This document shows positions 1 to 9,700 of a stretch of DNA of 32,192 nucleotides, piece after piece. Positions within the stretch are counted from its first letter, which is position 1. Every line of letters starts with the position of its first letter. The DNA comes from Streptomyces katrae. Lineage in GTDB: Bacteria; Actinomycetota; Actinomycetes; Streptomycetales; Streptomycetaceae. The notes beneath the pieces were generated by a model that was not told where the DNA came from, searched no databases, and saw only the letters and a list, made by a program, of their open reading frames with translations. The position numbers and the translations under genes are program-made. The DNA lies in the NCBI RefSeq assembly GCF_000717655.1, contig NZ_JNZY01000052.1:1-32192 (forward strand). Direction: 5' to 3'.

Positions 1-3
1 CGC

Positions 4-166
4 TAGTGCTGTGACCGGCAAGGTTCACCGGGTCGCGACGCCCGGCACGGCACCTCGCCGCGTTGTCGGACCGCGCAAGTACGTCCAGTACGAGCCGCGC
101 CCCTCCGCCTTGCGATGCACCGCACCGGACGCCGCGCCCCGGCAAACCTTTCCGGCCACAGCACCA
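4..166 (-). repeat. 163-bp palindromic element, long RNA hairpin on the minus strand
   Basis: Base i pairs with base 170-i across the whole element: 4-58 against 112-166, with a core in which GTAC (79-82) pairs with GTAC (88-91) around a 5-base loop. Of the 55 outer positions 42 are Watson-Crick, 10 are A/C or C/A on the plus strand, and 3 are true mismatches. All ten A/C positions become G-U wobbles in a minus-strand transcript, so the hairpin is much better formed as minus-strand RNA. It starts 22 bases after the stop of the 189-350 peptide gene, where a transcript of the minus-strand NRPS operon would end. Terminator, 3' stabiliser or MITE-like element are all possible. From memory, palindromes with a TACTGGACGTA core recur in Streptomyces genomes; I cannot confirm copy number here. 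Confidence 0.8.
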
Positions 167-188
167 GGTGGTGTCGGCCCCGACGTCG

Positions 189-350
189 TCAGCTGTTGTC
201 CTTCTGCTGGGCGGTGGGGGACGGCTTGCCCTCGCAGCCGCAGCCGCCGCGCTGGACGGTGAAGCGGCGGCGCGGCGCCGGCGCGGCGGCGGGAGCGGCG
301 GATCCGGTGGCGTCGGAAGCGGTGTTGCCCGGGCGGGTGTACTCGGTCAT
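189..350 (-). CDS. 53-aa small Cys-containing peptide of unknown function
   Basis: An ATG with a good ribosome site (AGGAG, 4 bases upstream) opens a 53-residue frame. The N-terminal half is rich in Ala, Pro and Thr. It is followed by three Arg (27-29), a short FTVQRGGCGCEG stretch (30-41, Cys37 and Cys39), and a polar, Lys- and Gln-containing tail ending in DNS. It lies 62 bases downstream of the second NRPS gene on the same strand and is probably the last gene of that transcript, just before the 163-bp palindrome. No signal peptide or transmembrane segment is visible. I recognise no family. The GGCGCEG patch could be a modifiable core, a metal or thiol site, or a scaffold. It could also be a chance frame, but start, position and composition favour a real gene. 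Confidence 0.55.
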   Translation of the reverse strand: MTEYTRPGNTASDATGSAAPAAAPAPRRRFTVQRGGCGCEGKPSPTAQQKDNS

Positions 351-412
351 GTCTCCTGCTTTCGGGTGGGTGCGGCGCCGATGCGGCTCCGCATGAAGGT
401 GATCGGAGCGGT

Positions 413-3400
413 TCAGGGTCGAGCGGCGCCCCAGGAGAAGCCTGCGAACGCCGGACGGCCGGTGGGGGCCTGTGGGGCCTCCACCGGGGGCGTGAGCGAG
501 CGGACCGGGGCCTGCGGGCCGGCCGCCGACAGCCGGCGCGCGGCGTGGGCGGCCCTTTCGGCCAGTCCCCGTGCCGTGCCCGGTTCGTAGAGTGCGCAGT
601 CGTATTGGAGGAGCAGTTTCAAGCCGCGTGGGCTACGCGCGAACTGGAACGAGAGCTCGAACAGGCCCTCGGCCAGCGGGATGGCGCCGCCGGTGAGCCG
701 GAGCGCGCCCGGGCCGGTGTCGATCTCGTCCCAGAGGGTCACCCACACGTCGAAGAACGGGTTGCGGCCCGGGCTCCGCGGCGGGTCCAGGGTGCGCACC
801 AGCTCGTTGAACGGCAGACCGCCGTGGTCCATCGCGCCGACCGCCTGGTCCGCGAGGTCGTCGACCAGCGCGACGCAGGGCGTTCCGCCCTGTACGGCGG
901 TCCGCAGGACCACGGTGTTGACCATGCAGCCGACCGCGCCCGCCGGACCGGGCCCGAGGGCGGGGCGGCGGCTGACGGCCGTGCCGAGGCTGATGTCGCC
1001 GGCGCCGGTCGCCTCGTGCAGCGTGGCGGCGACGGCGGCGGCCAGCACCGGGAACAGCCCCGTACGGCGGCCGCGCGCGAGCTCCTCCAGCGCCTCCAGT
1101 TCGGCGGCGTCGAGGTGGACGGCCGTGACCGCGGTGGCCCGGCCGGCCGGGCCGGTGCGCGGATGGTCGACGGGCAGCGGGAGCGGAGCCGGCGGCGGGC
1201 TCAGCCGGCCCCGCCAGTAGGCCAGTTCGTCCCCGCCGGACGGCTGCTCGTACGCAGCGTGGCCCGGCACTCCCGGAGCCGCGTCCGGACCGGTTCCGGC
1301 CAGGGCCCGGGCGATGATCTCGAGCGAGGTCTGGTCGGAAACGATGTGGTGCAGGACGACCAGCAGCTGGTCCCGGCCGCCGGGGCGGCGCAGCAGTGCG
1401 GCCCGCACGAGCGGCCCGTGCGCGAGGTCGAACGGCGCGTGGGCCCACTCCTGTACGGCGGCCGCGCGGGCAGCCTCGTCGGGCAGGTCCAGGACCGCCA
1501 GGCGGGCGCGCTCGGCGGCGGGGCCGGAAACCGGCTCCCCCCACTCCTCGCGGAAGACGGTGCGCAGCTGCGGCTCGCGCTCCTGGAGGCGGGCGAACGC
1601 GGCGCCCAGCACCTCGGGATCGGCGACGCCGTGGCACTCCAGCAACATCGGCACGTGGTACGCGGCGCTCCCGCGCGCCCCCGTACCCCGGGTCCGGTCC
1701 TCCAGCCACAGCCACCGCTGAGCCCCGCTGACGCCCTGCGACCCGTCGGCGCCCGCGGCCGGGGCCACGGTCTCGGCCTCGGCCTCGGCCTCGGCCGAGA
1801 CGGAGGCAGAAGCAGAGACAGAGGAAGAGGAAGAGGAAGAGGCAGAGGCAGAGGCAGAGGAAGGGGAAGTGGCACGGCGTGGCGCCAGCCGGTCGGCGAG
1901 GTCGGTGACGCTCGGGCATTCGAAGACATCGCGGACGCGGACCGGTACGGACAGCCGTTGCGCTGCCGCCGCAGCCAGAGAGGCGGCCTTGAGGCTGGTG
2001 CCTCCGAGCAGGAAGAAGTCGCCGCTGTCCGAGACCGGTCGGCCGAACGCCTCGGAGAACAGGTCCCGCAGCACGGCACGGACGCGGTCCGCCGCCCCGC
2101 CGGCATGCCCTTCGGGCTGCAGCCCGGCAGAGGGCACCACCGCACCGCCGGAGGCACCGGCATCCGCGGAGCCGCCGGGAGCCGCAACAGCCGCTACGGC
2201 CGCTACGGCCGACAGCGCCGTGGGGAGCGGCCGGGCGGAGAGGCTGCGGCGGTCTATCTTCCCGTTGGGAGTGCTCGGCATCCGGTCCAGCGGGATCACC
2301 GCCGCCGGAACCATGTAGTACGGCAGCCTCTCGGCCAGCCTGGCCCGCCAGTCGGCGGGCATCGGCCCGTCGGTGACCACGTACCCGGCGAGCAGCGGCT
2401 GCGCCGTCCCCTCCGGCACGACCACGGCGGCGGCCACGATGCCCGGCAGAGCGGTGAGCGCCACCTCCACCTCGCCGGGCTCGATGCGGAAGCCGCGGAT
2501 CTTCACCTGCCGGTCGGCGCGCCCGCGGAAGTCCAGGGTGCCGTCCGGGCGGTGGCGGGCCAGGTCGCCGGTGCGGTAGAGCCGGGCCCCGGGACGGGGG
2601 TCGTCGGGGTCGGGTACGAAGCGTGGCGCGCCCGCGTCGGGCAGGCCCAGGTAGCCCCGGCCCACGCCGGCACCGCCGATCCACAGCTCGCCCTCGACGC
2701 CGGGGCCGACCGGTGCGCCGGAGCCGTCGCGCACCGAGTAGCGCAGATTGGCCATCGGGCGGCCGATGGACGCCGGCTCCCCGGGGGTGCCGGGCAGGCA
2801 CCGGTGCCAGGACTGGAACACCGTGGCCTCGGTGGGCCCGTAGACGTAGATGAAGTCGCGGCCCGGGGCCCAGCGGTCCACCAGCGCCTGGCTGAAGGAC
2901 TCGCCGCCGGTGACGACCGTCCGTACGCCCGGGAAGGCGGCCGGGTCCAGCTGGGCCAGCAGCGCGGCGAGCAGGAACACGGTGTCGGCGCGCCGTTCGC
3001 GGACCAGTGCGGCCAGCGCCTCGGCGGAGGCGACGGGCTCGTCAAAGACGACGACGGCCGCCCCGGCCCACAGGGTCGCGAGGATCTCCCACACCGAGAC
3101 GTCGAAGGCGGGACTGGCGAACTGGAGCACGCGCCGGCCGGGGGCGAGGCCGAAGGGGACGGCGGTGGCCTCCAGCAGGTTGGCCAGGGAGTGCTGTTCG
3201 ATGGCCACCCCCTTGGGGCGGCCGGTGGAACCCGAGGTGTGGATGACGTACGCGAGGTCGGCCGGGCCCGGCTGCGGCCCGCCCGGCTCGGGCACGGCAA
3301 GGCCGACGGCGCCCGGCGCGTCGTCCGGCTCGCCCCCCGCCACACCCAGCGCGTCCAGGTCGACCTCCAGCACACCCGCTGCCGGGAACGGGTGGGCGAG

Positions 3401-3781
3401 CCGGGCACTGGTCAGGGTGATGGGCGCGGGGGCGCTCTCGACGAGCTGGGCGAGCCGCTCGGCCGGGTGGTCCGGGTCCAGCGGTACGTAGGCGGCTCCG
3501 GCGCGCAGCACCGCGAGGACGGCGACGACCAGCTCCGCGGAGCGGGGCAGGCAGACCCGGACCAGGACGCCCGGGCCCGCCCCGCGCTCGCGCAGCCGTA
3601 CCGCGAGCGCCTCGGCGAGGCCGTGCAGTTCCCCGTGGGTGAGCTCCCGGTCGCGGGCCAGCACGGCGGGCCGGTCCGCGACCGGGCGGGCGCGCTCGGC
3701 GAGCAGGTGCGCCACCGGGCCCTGCGGTACGGGCGCGGCCGTGTCGTTGAGTGCGGCCAGTGTCTGCTGCCAGGTGGTCAC
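413..3781 (-). CDS. Nonribosomal peptide synthetase, A-T-C, with terminal condensation domain
   Basis: 1122 residues. The GTG start overlaps the previous NRPS stop (GTGA), so the two proteins are translationally coupled. Domain order: adenylation about 16-515 (TSGSTGRPKG 182-191, YGPTE 314-318, YRTGD 402-406, catalytic Lys508); carrier about 565-635 with Ser596 in LLGGTSL; a low-complexity Ser/Ala/Glu linker 639-670; condensation about 685-1085. My by-eye pocket reading against GrsA-Phe is D-V-W-F-V-G-V-V-F, which suggests a hydrophobic residue but is not diagnostic. The C domain has HHIVSDQ (811-817), with Gln in place of the usual Gly after the Asp; the catalytic second His is kept. There is no thioesterase or reductase, so the protein ends in a C domain that must pass the chain to another amine donor, perhaps the free-standing carrier at 29162-29389. 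Confidence 0.93.
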   Translation of the reverse strand: MTTWQQTLAALNDTAAPVPQGPVAHLLAERARPVADRPAVLARDRELTHGELHGLAEALAVRLRERGAGPGVLVRVCLPRSAELVVAVLAVLRAGAAYVPLDPDHPAERLAQLVESAPAPITLTSARLAHPFPAAGVLEVDLDALGVAGGEPDDAPGAVGLAVPEPGGPQPGPADLAYVIHTSGSTGRPKGVAIEQHSLANLLEATAVPFGLAPGRRVLQFASPAFDVSVWEILATLWAGAAVVVFDEPVASAEALAALVRERRADTVFLLAALLAQLDPAAFPGVRTVVTGGESFSQALVDRWAPGRDFIYVYGPTEATVFQSWHRCLPGTPGEPASIGRPMANLRYSVRDGSGAPVGPGVEGELWIGGAGVGRGYLGLPDAGAPRFVPDPDDPRPGARLYRTGDLARHRPDGTLDFRGRADRQVKIRGFRIEPGEVEVALTALPGIVAAAVVVPEGTAQPLLAGYVVTDGPMPADWRARLAERLPYYMVPAAVIPLDRMPSTPNGKIDRRSLSARPLPTALSAVAAVAAVAAPGGSADAGASGGAVVPSAGLQPEGHAGGAADRVRAVLRDLFSEAFGRPVSDSGDFFLLGGTSLKAASLAAAAAQRLSVPVRVRDVFECPSVTDLADRLAPRRATSPSSASASASSSSSSSVSASASVSAEAEAEAETVAPAAGADGSQGVSGAQRWLWLEDRTRGTGARGSAAYHVPMLLECHGVADPEVLGAAFARLQEREPQLRTVFREEWGEPVSGPAAERARLAVLDLPDEAARAAAVQEWAHAPFDLAHGPLVRAALLRRPGGRDQLLVVLHHIVSDQTSLEIIARALAGTGPDAAPGVPGHAAYEQPSGGDELAYWRGRLSPPPAPLPLPVDHPRTGPAGRATAVTAVHLDAAELEALEELARGRRTGLFPVLAAAVAATLHEATGAGDISLGTAVSRRPALGPGPAGAVGCMVNTVVLRTAVQGGTPCVALVDDLADQAVGAMDHGGLPFNELVRTLDPPRSPGRNPFFDVWVTLWDEIDTGPGALRLTGGAIPLAEGLFELSFQFARSPRGLKLLLQYDCALYEPGTARGLAERAAHAARRLSAAGPQAPVRSLTPPVEAPQAPTGRPAFAGFSWGAARP
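1772..1867 (-). repeat. Microsatellite-like Ser/Ala and Ala/Glu linker in the NRPS
   Basis: Short 6-base units repeat through this stretch (GAGGAA, GAGGCA and TCGGCC types on the plus strand). They encode residues 639-670: an Ala/Ser run, seven consecutive Ser, then alternating Ala-Glu. The tract joins the carrier and condensation domains, where a flexible linker is normal, but such a pure repeat looks like slippage-driven expansion and may differ in length between strains. Confidence 0.85.
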
Positions 3782-6700
3782 TGCTGCTCCTGCCGGTGCT
3801 CGTCGGTACGGTGGATCAGTGGGGCGGGGTACCAGGACGGGTGCGCGCGCAGGAGGCCCACCACCTCGTCGAGCAGCCCCTCGACGGTGGCCCCGGGGAA
3901 CAGCGCCCGGTCGTAGACGAGTTCGAGCAGCACCCGGCCGTCGCGCTCGCTCGCGTAGATCCGCAGGTCGTCGGCGAGCGGGGCCTGCGACGGGGCCGCG
4001 GGCAGGAACTCGGGGCCGCCCTCCAGACGTTCGGGCGTCTCCCAGCTCAGTCCCGCGTCGTAGACGAACCGGCGCCCGCGTGTGGGCCGCTCCGCGATCT
4101 CCATGACCGTGGTGTCGAAGGGGAAGCGGGCGTTGTCGTACGCCTCGGCCAGCCGGTCGCGCACCTGGACCAGCAGCTCGGCCGGGCCGCGGGCCTCGCC
4201 GGGGGCGAGCCGCACCGGCAGGGGGTTGACGAAGCAGCCGACGGTCTCGGCGGTCTCCGCACGGTCGCGGGTGCCGGCCGGGCAGCCGATGATCACCTCG
4301 GCGCTGCCGGAACGGCGGTGCAGCACCAGCGCCCAGGCGGTGAGCAGGGCGCTGAACGGGGTGGCGCCCCCGCTCCCGGCAGCAGCGTGCAGCACGGCGG
4401 CGGGCAGGTCGCGGCGGACCACTCCCGCACCCTGCGATCCGGCGCCCTCGCGGGGGCCGGCGCCCGGCAGGTCGAGGCGGGGCAGCGGCCCGGAGAGGGT
4501 GCGGGTCCAGTACGCGCGCTGGCGGGCGGCCTCGGGGCCCTCCAGCCAGGCGGCCTCCTCGGCCACCCAGTCGCGGTACGGGCGGGCGGGGCGGCCGTCC
4601 CACGGTTCGCGTCCGGCCGCGAGGGCGTCGTACGCGGCCAGCAGGTCGCGGGCCACCACGGCGGCGCTGTCGCCGTCGTACACGATGTGGTGGGCGGTGA
4701 TCACCAGGATGTCGCCGCCGGGGTGGCCGGTCAGCAGCCGCACCGCGAACAGCGGGCCGGCGGCGAGGGCGAACGGGGTTTCGTGGGCGGCACGCACCGC
4801 CTCGGCGACGGCCTCGTCGCCGCCCTCGACGCGCAGGACCGACAGCGGCGGCCCGTCGGGGAGGCGGTCCATGACGATCTGCCGGACGGTGCCGTCGATG
4901 ACGGCCACCCGGGTGCGCAGCGCCTCGTGCCGGTCGGCGAGGGCGGTGACGGCCGCCGCGAGCACGCCGGGGTCGAGCGTCCGGCCGGCCCGCACCGCGT
5001 CGCTGATGTTCAGGGCGACGGGGCTGCGGCTGGTCCGGGCGGCCATCCAGATCCGGCGCTGGGCGCGGGAGAGCGGCAGGGCGGCGCCGTCGGGGGCGGG
5101 CGCGAGCAGGGGCACGGCCGCCGGGGCGGCCGGGGCGCCGAGCGGGATGCCGTCCGGCTGCCCGAGCACGGCCGCGAGGGCCCGTACGGTCTGCTGCTGG
5201 AAGACGGTGACGAGCGGCACCCGGACGCCGAACTCCTCCTGGAGGGCCGCGGCGAGCCGGGCGGCGGTCAGGCTGTGGCCGCCGAGGGAGAACAGATCGG
5301 CTTCGGGGTCGGTGACCGGGGCCCCGAGCACGTCCGCCCAGATCTTGGCCACGCGCTCCTCGGTGGGGTTGAGGTCCGCGCGCGCGGGCGGCTCCTCGCG
5401 GGGCGGGGCGGGCAGCGCGCGGCGGTCGAGCTTGCCGTTGGGGTTCAGCGGCAGCTCGTCGATCGCGACGTACGTACGGGGGACCATTGCGGCCGGGAGC
5501 AGCTCGGCGAGGTGGGCCCGCAGGGCGTGCGGGGCGGCTGTGCCCACCACGTAGGCGACGAGGCCGAGTTCGCCGCGCTCGTCGGGCACGGCGAGGACGG
5601 CGCAGCGCCGGACGTCCGGGTGCTCGGCGAGGACGGCCGCCACCTCGCCGGGCTCGACCCGCTGGCCGCGGATCTTGACCTGGTCGTCGATGCGGCCGAG
5701 GAAGAGCAGGTTGCCGTCGGGCCGCCGGGCGGCGCGGTCGCCGGTGCGGTACATGAGCCGGCCGGGGCGCAGCGGGTGCGGAACGAACCGGTCGGCGGTC
5801 AGCTCCGGGTTGCCGAGGTAGCCGCGGGCAAGGCCCGCGCCGGAGATGCACAGCTCGCCGGGGACGCCGACGGGGGCGAGGTCGCCGTGGGCGTCGACGA
5901 CGTCGACCGTCTTGTTGGCGATGGGGTGGCCGATCAGGACATCGGCGCCCGGGTCGGTGATCCGGTGGACGGTGGTCCACACGCTGTCCTCGGTGGGCCC
6001 GTACTCGTTGTAGAGGACGGTGCCGGGGAGCAGTTCGGCGTGCCGGGCGGCGAGGGCCTCGGGAAGCCTCTCGCCGACCAGGACGATCTGGCGGACGGAG
6101 GTGAGCCGGGGCGCGCAGCGCTCCAGCATCAGCTGGTAGAGGCTGGGGACCAGCATGATGTGGGTGACCGCGTTGCGGCCGATCTCCTCGGCCAGGTGCT
6201 CGACGTCGAGGAGGCGGTCCTTGCCGAGGACCACCACCCGGGTGCCGGCGACCAGCGCGGAGAAGATGTCGTTGACCCCGCTGTCGAAGTGCAGCGGCGG
6301 CACCTGGAGCACGGCGGCGTCCGGACCGAACCCGTAGTAGCCGGCCCGGTAGTGGACGGTGTTGACGATGCCGCGGTGCTCGATCATGACGCCCTTGGGG
6401 CGGCCGGTGGAGCCGGAGGTGTAGATGACGTACGCCAGGTCGTGCGGACCGGCCCGGTGCGCGGGCGGCAGCGGGGCGGGGGCGGTGCCGGGCTCCGCGG
6501 GGGCGCGCGGGTCGAGGACGGGCAGGCCGGTCAGGTCGGCGGTCTTCGCGTGGTACGGGCCGTCGGCGAGCACGGCGAGCGCCCCGCTGTCGGCGAGGGC
6601 GAACGCGAGCCGGTCGCCGGGCTGTTCGGGGTCCAGCGGGACGAAGGCGGCGCCGGTCTTCAGGACGGCGAGCGCGCTCACGACCATCCACTCGGTCCGC

Positions 6701-9700
6701 TCGGTGACCACGGCCACCAGCGTTCCGGGGCCCGCGGCGCAGGCCGCCCGCAGCCGGGCGGCCACGGCCTCGGCGCGGGCGTCGAGCTCGGCGAAGCTGA
6801 GGACGGTGGTGCCGTGCACCACGGCGGGCCGGCCGGGGCCGGCGGCCGTCTGCTCCTCGACCAGGTCCAGGAGGGTCCGGTGCTCGGGGAAGGGGGCGGT
6901 GGTGTCGTTCGCCTCGTCGAGCAGGAAGCGCCGTTCGGCGGCGGGCAGGAGGGGGATCCCGGGCAGCGGGTCGTCGGGGCCGGCCAGCAGCCCGGCGAGC
7001 AGGTGGACCAGCCGCTGCCCCATGCGGCGTGCACTGTCCCGGTCGAAGAGGTCGTCGGTGTAGCCGACCCACAGCTCGCCGGGGGCCCCGGCCCGGGCGT
7101 CGAGGAAGCTGAACGCCAGGTCGAAGTCGCTGACCGGCTGTTCGAGGTCGAGGTGGCGCACGACCGGACCGGCACCGCCGGCGGCGGCGCCGGGCGCGCC
7201 GTCGTCGAGGACGGCCTCGACGAGGACGTCGAAGACGGGGTTGCGGCTGGGGTCGCGGGGCAGCGCGAGGTCCTCGACGAGCTGCTCGAACGGGTACTCC
7301 TGGTGGGCCATGGCCTGCTGCGCGGTGGTGCGTACGGCGGCCAGCAGCTCGCGGAAGGAGCCGACGGGGTCCACCGGGGTGCGCAGGACCACGGTGTTGG
7401 CGAACAGCCCGACCGTCTCGGCGGACCGCCGGTCGGGCCGGCCCGCGACCACGGTGCCCAGCAGGACGTCCGGCTGCGCGCACAGCCGCCACAGCAGGAC
7501 GCGCAGCGCCGCGGTGAAGCCCATGAACGGGGTGGCCGCGCTCGCGTGGCACAGCTCGGCCAGGGCGCGGGTGAGTTCCGGGTCGAGGGTGAGGCGTACG
7601 GTGCCGCCGGCGGCGCTGCGGACGGCGGGGCGGCGCCGGTCGGCGGGCAGTTCCAGCGGTTCGGGCAGGCCGGCGAGGCGCTGCTGCCAGTACGCGCGGT
7701 GCTCCGCGCCCGCCGGCCCCGCGAGCCGGGCGGCGATCCGGTCGGTGTGCTCCGTGTACGTGGGAGCCGGATCCTGGGCGGCGGCCCCGCCGGCCGGTGA
7801 GCCGGTCAGCGAGCGCACGAGGTCGCGCATCAGCAGGCCGAAGGACCAGCCGTCGCAGATCGCATGGTGCACGGTGAACAGCAGCACCCCGCCCGGCTCC
7901 GGCCCGCTCCCGGACCGGGGGTCGGGCAGCCAGGAGACCTTCGCCAGCGGGCCCTCGGCGAGGTCGAAGCGGTGGCGGCAGGCCCGGGCGAAGGCCTCGT
8001 CCACGGTGACGTCCCGCTCGGTGGCGAGGACGGCGGAGGGCGGGTCGAGGATGACCTGGGTCAGTCCGTCGGGCGTCTGGCGCAGGACGGTCCGCAGGGA
8101 TTCGTGCCGGGCCACCAGCGCGTCGACGCCGTCGGCGAGCCGGCCCTCGTCCACGGGGCCGTCGAGCCGGTAGGCCTCGACCATCGTGTACGGCGGGACC
8201 GGAGACTCGTCCAGCCGGTCCAGCAGCCACATCCGGCGCTGGGCGTTGGAGGCGGGGAACGTGTTGCCGGACCGGGGTGCCCGTGCGGCGGGCGCGACCG
8301 CCGCGTGCGCACCGGGGTCCCGGGGCAGGGCCCCGCGTTCACGCAGTACGGCGGCCAGCGCCCCCGGCGTGCGCAGGTCGAGCACGTCGAGCACGCGGGC
8401 CGCGTCGGGGCGTCCCGTGCCCTCGCAGAGCGCGGCGACGAGCTGGACGGCGGCCAGGCTGTGGCCCTCGGCCGTGAAGAAGTCCTCGTCGGCGGAGTGC
8501 GGCGGGTGGCCCAGCACCTCGGCCCAGGCGTCGTGGACGAGCTGCTCCAGGGTGTCGGCGGGCTGCCAGCCGGGGCCCTGCGCAGCGGTGGGGAGCGCGA
8601 GCAGCGCGGCCCGGTCCACCTTGCCGTGGACGGTGAGCGGCAGCGTCTCGAGCCGGTGCAGGCCGGCCGGGAGCATCGGGGAGGGCAGCTGCTCGCGCAG
8701 CCATGCGGCGAGGGCGGCGGGGGCGAGCGGGGCGCCCCCGGGCGCCTGCGGGCGGGCCACGTACCAGGCGTGCAGGGTCACGGTGGCGTCGGCGGCGGTG
8801 CGGGGCACGACCACGGCCTCGACCACCTCCGGGTGCCGGACCAGGGCCTGTTCGACCTCGCCGGTCTCCACCCGGGTGCCGAAGACCTGGACCTGGCCGT
8901 CGGCGCGGCCGAGGAACTCCAGTTCGCCGTCTGCGTTCCAGCGGCCCTGGTCCCCCGTACGGAAGACGCGGGCGTCGCCGGCGTGCGGGGAGCGCCCGAA
9001 GCGGGCGGCGGTGGCCTCGGTGTCCCCGCGGTAGCCGGGGGCGACACCGGGTCCGGCCACGTGGATCTCGCCCGGTACGCCGGGCGGGGCCAGTTCGCCG
9101 GAGGGGGTGACCACGAACACGCCGTAGCCGGGGGAGGGGCGGCCGACCGGCACCCGGTCGAGCCGCTGGGCGAGCGCTCCGTCCCGGATGAACATGGTTG
9201 CCTCGACGGTGGCCTCGCTGGGCCCGTACAGATTGGCGAAGGTGGCGATGCGCAGCCGCCCGGCGGTCCGCGGCAGCAGCCCGCGGGCGATGGTGTCGCC
9301 ACCCAGCAGCAGGTGGCGCAGCGGGAGTTCGCCGCCCTCGGGCAGGGCGCGCAGCAGGACGGAGAGGAGCCCGGGCACGCAGTTGACGAGGTTGACCTCG
9401 CCGTCGCGGACCCGCTGCCACAGCGCGTGCGGGTCGAGCCGGTCGGGGTCGCCGACGGCGACGAGGGTGCCGCCCGCGAAGAGCGTGGCGAAGACCTGGA
9501 AGGCGGTGGCGTCGGAGGTGATCGCGGAGAGCAGGGCGGTACGGGTCGCGGCGTCGATGCCGAGCGCGCCGACCTCCGTCAGCATCTTGTGGCACAGCTG
9601 GTCGTGGTACACGGCGACCGGGCGGGGCGTGCCGGTGGATCCGGAGGTGAACAGGACCATGGCCGCGGCCCCGGGCTCGGCGGCGTCGGGGACGTCTGCG

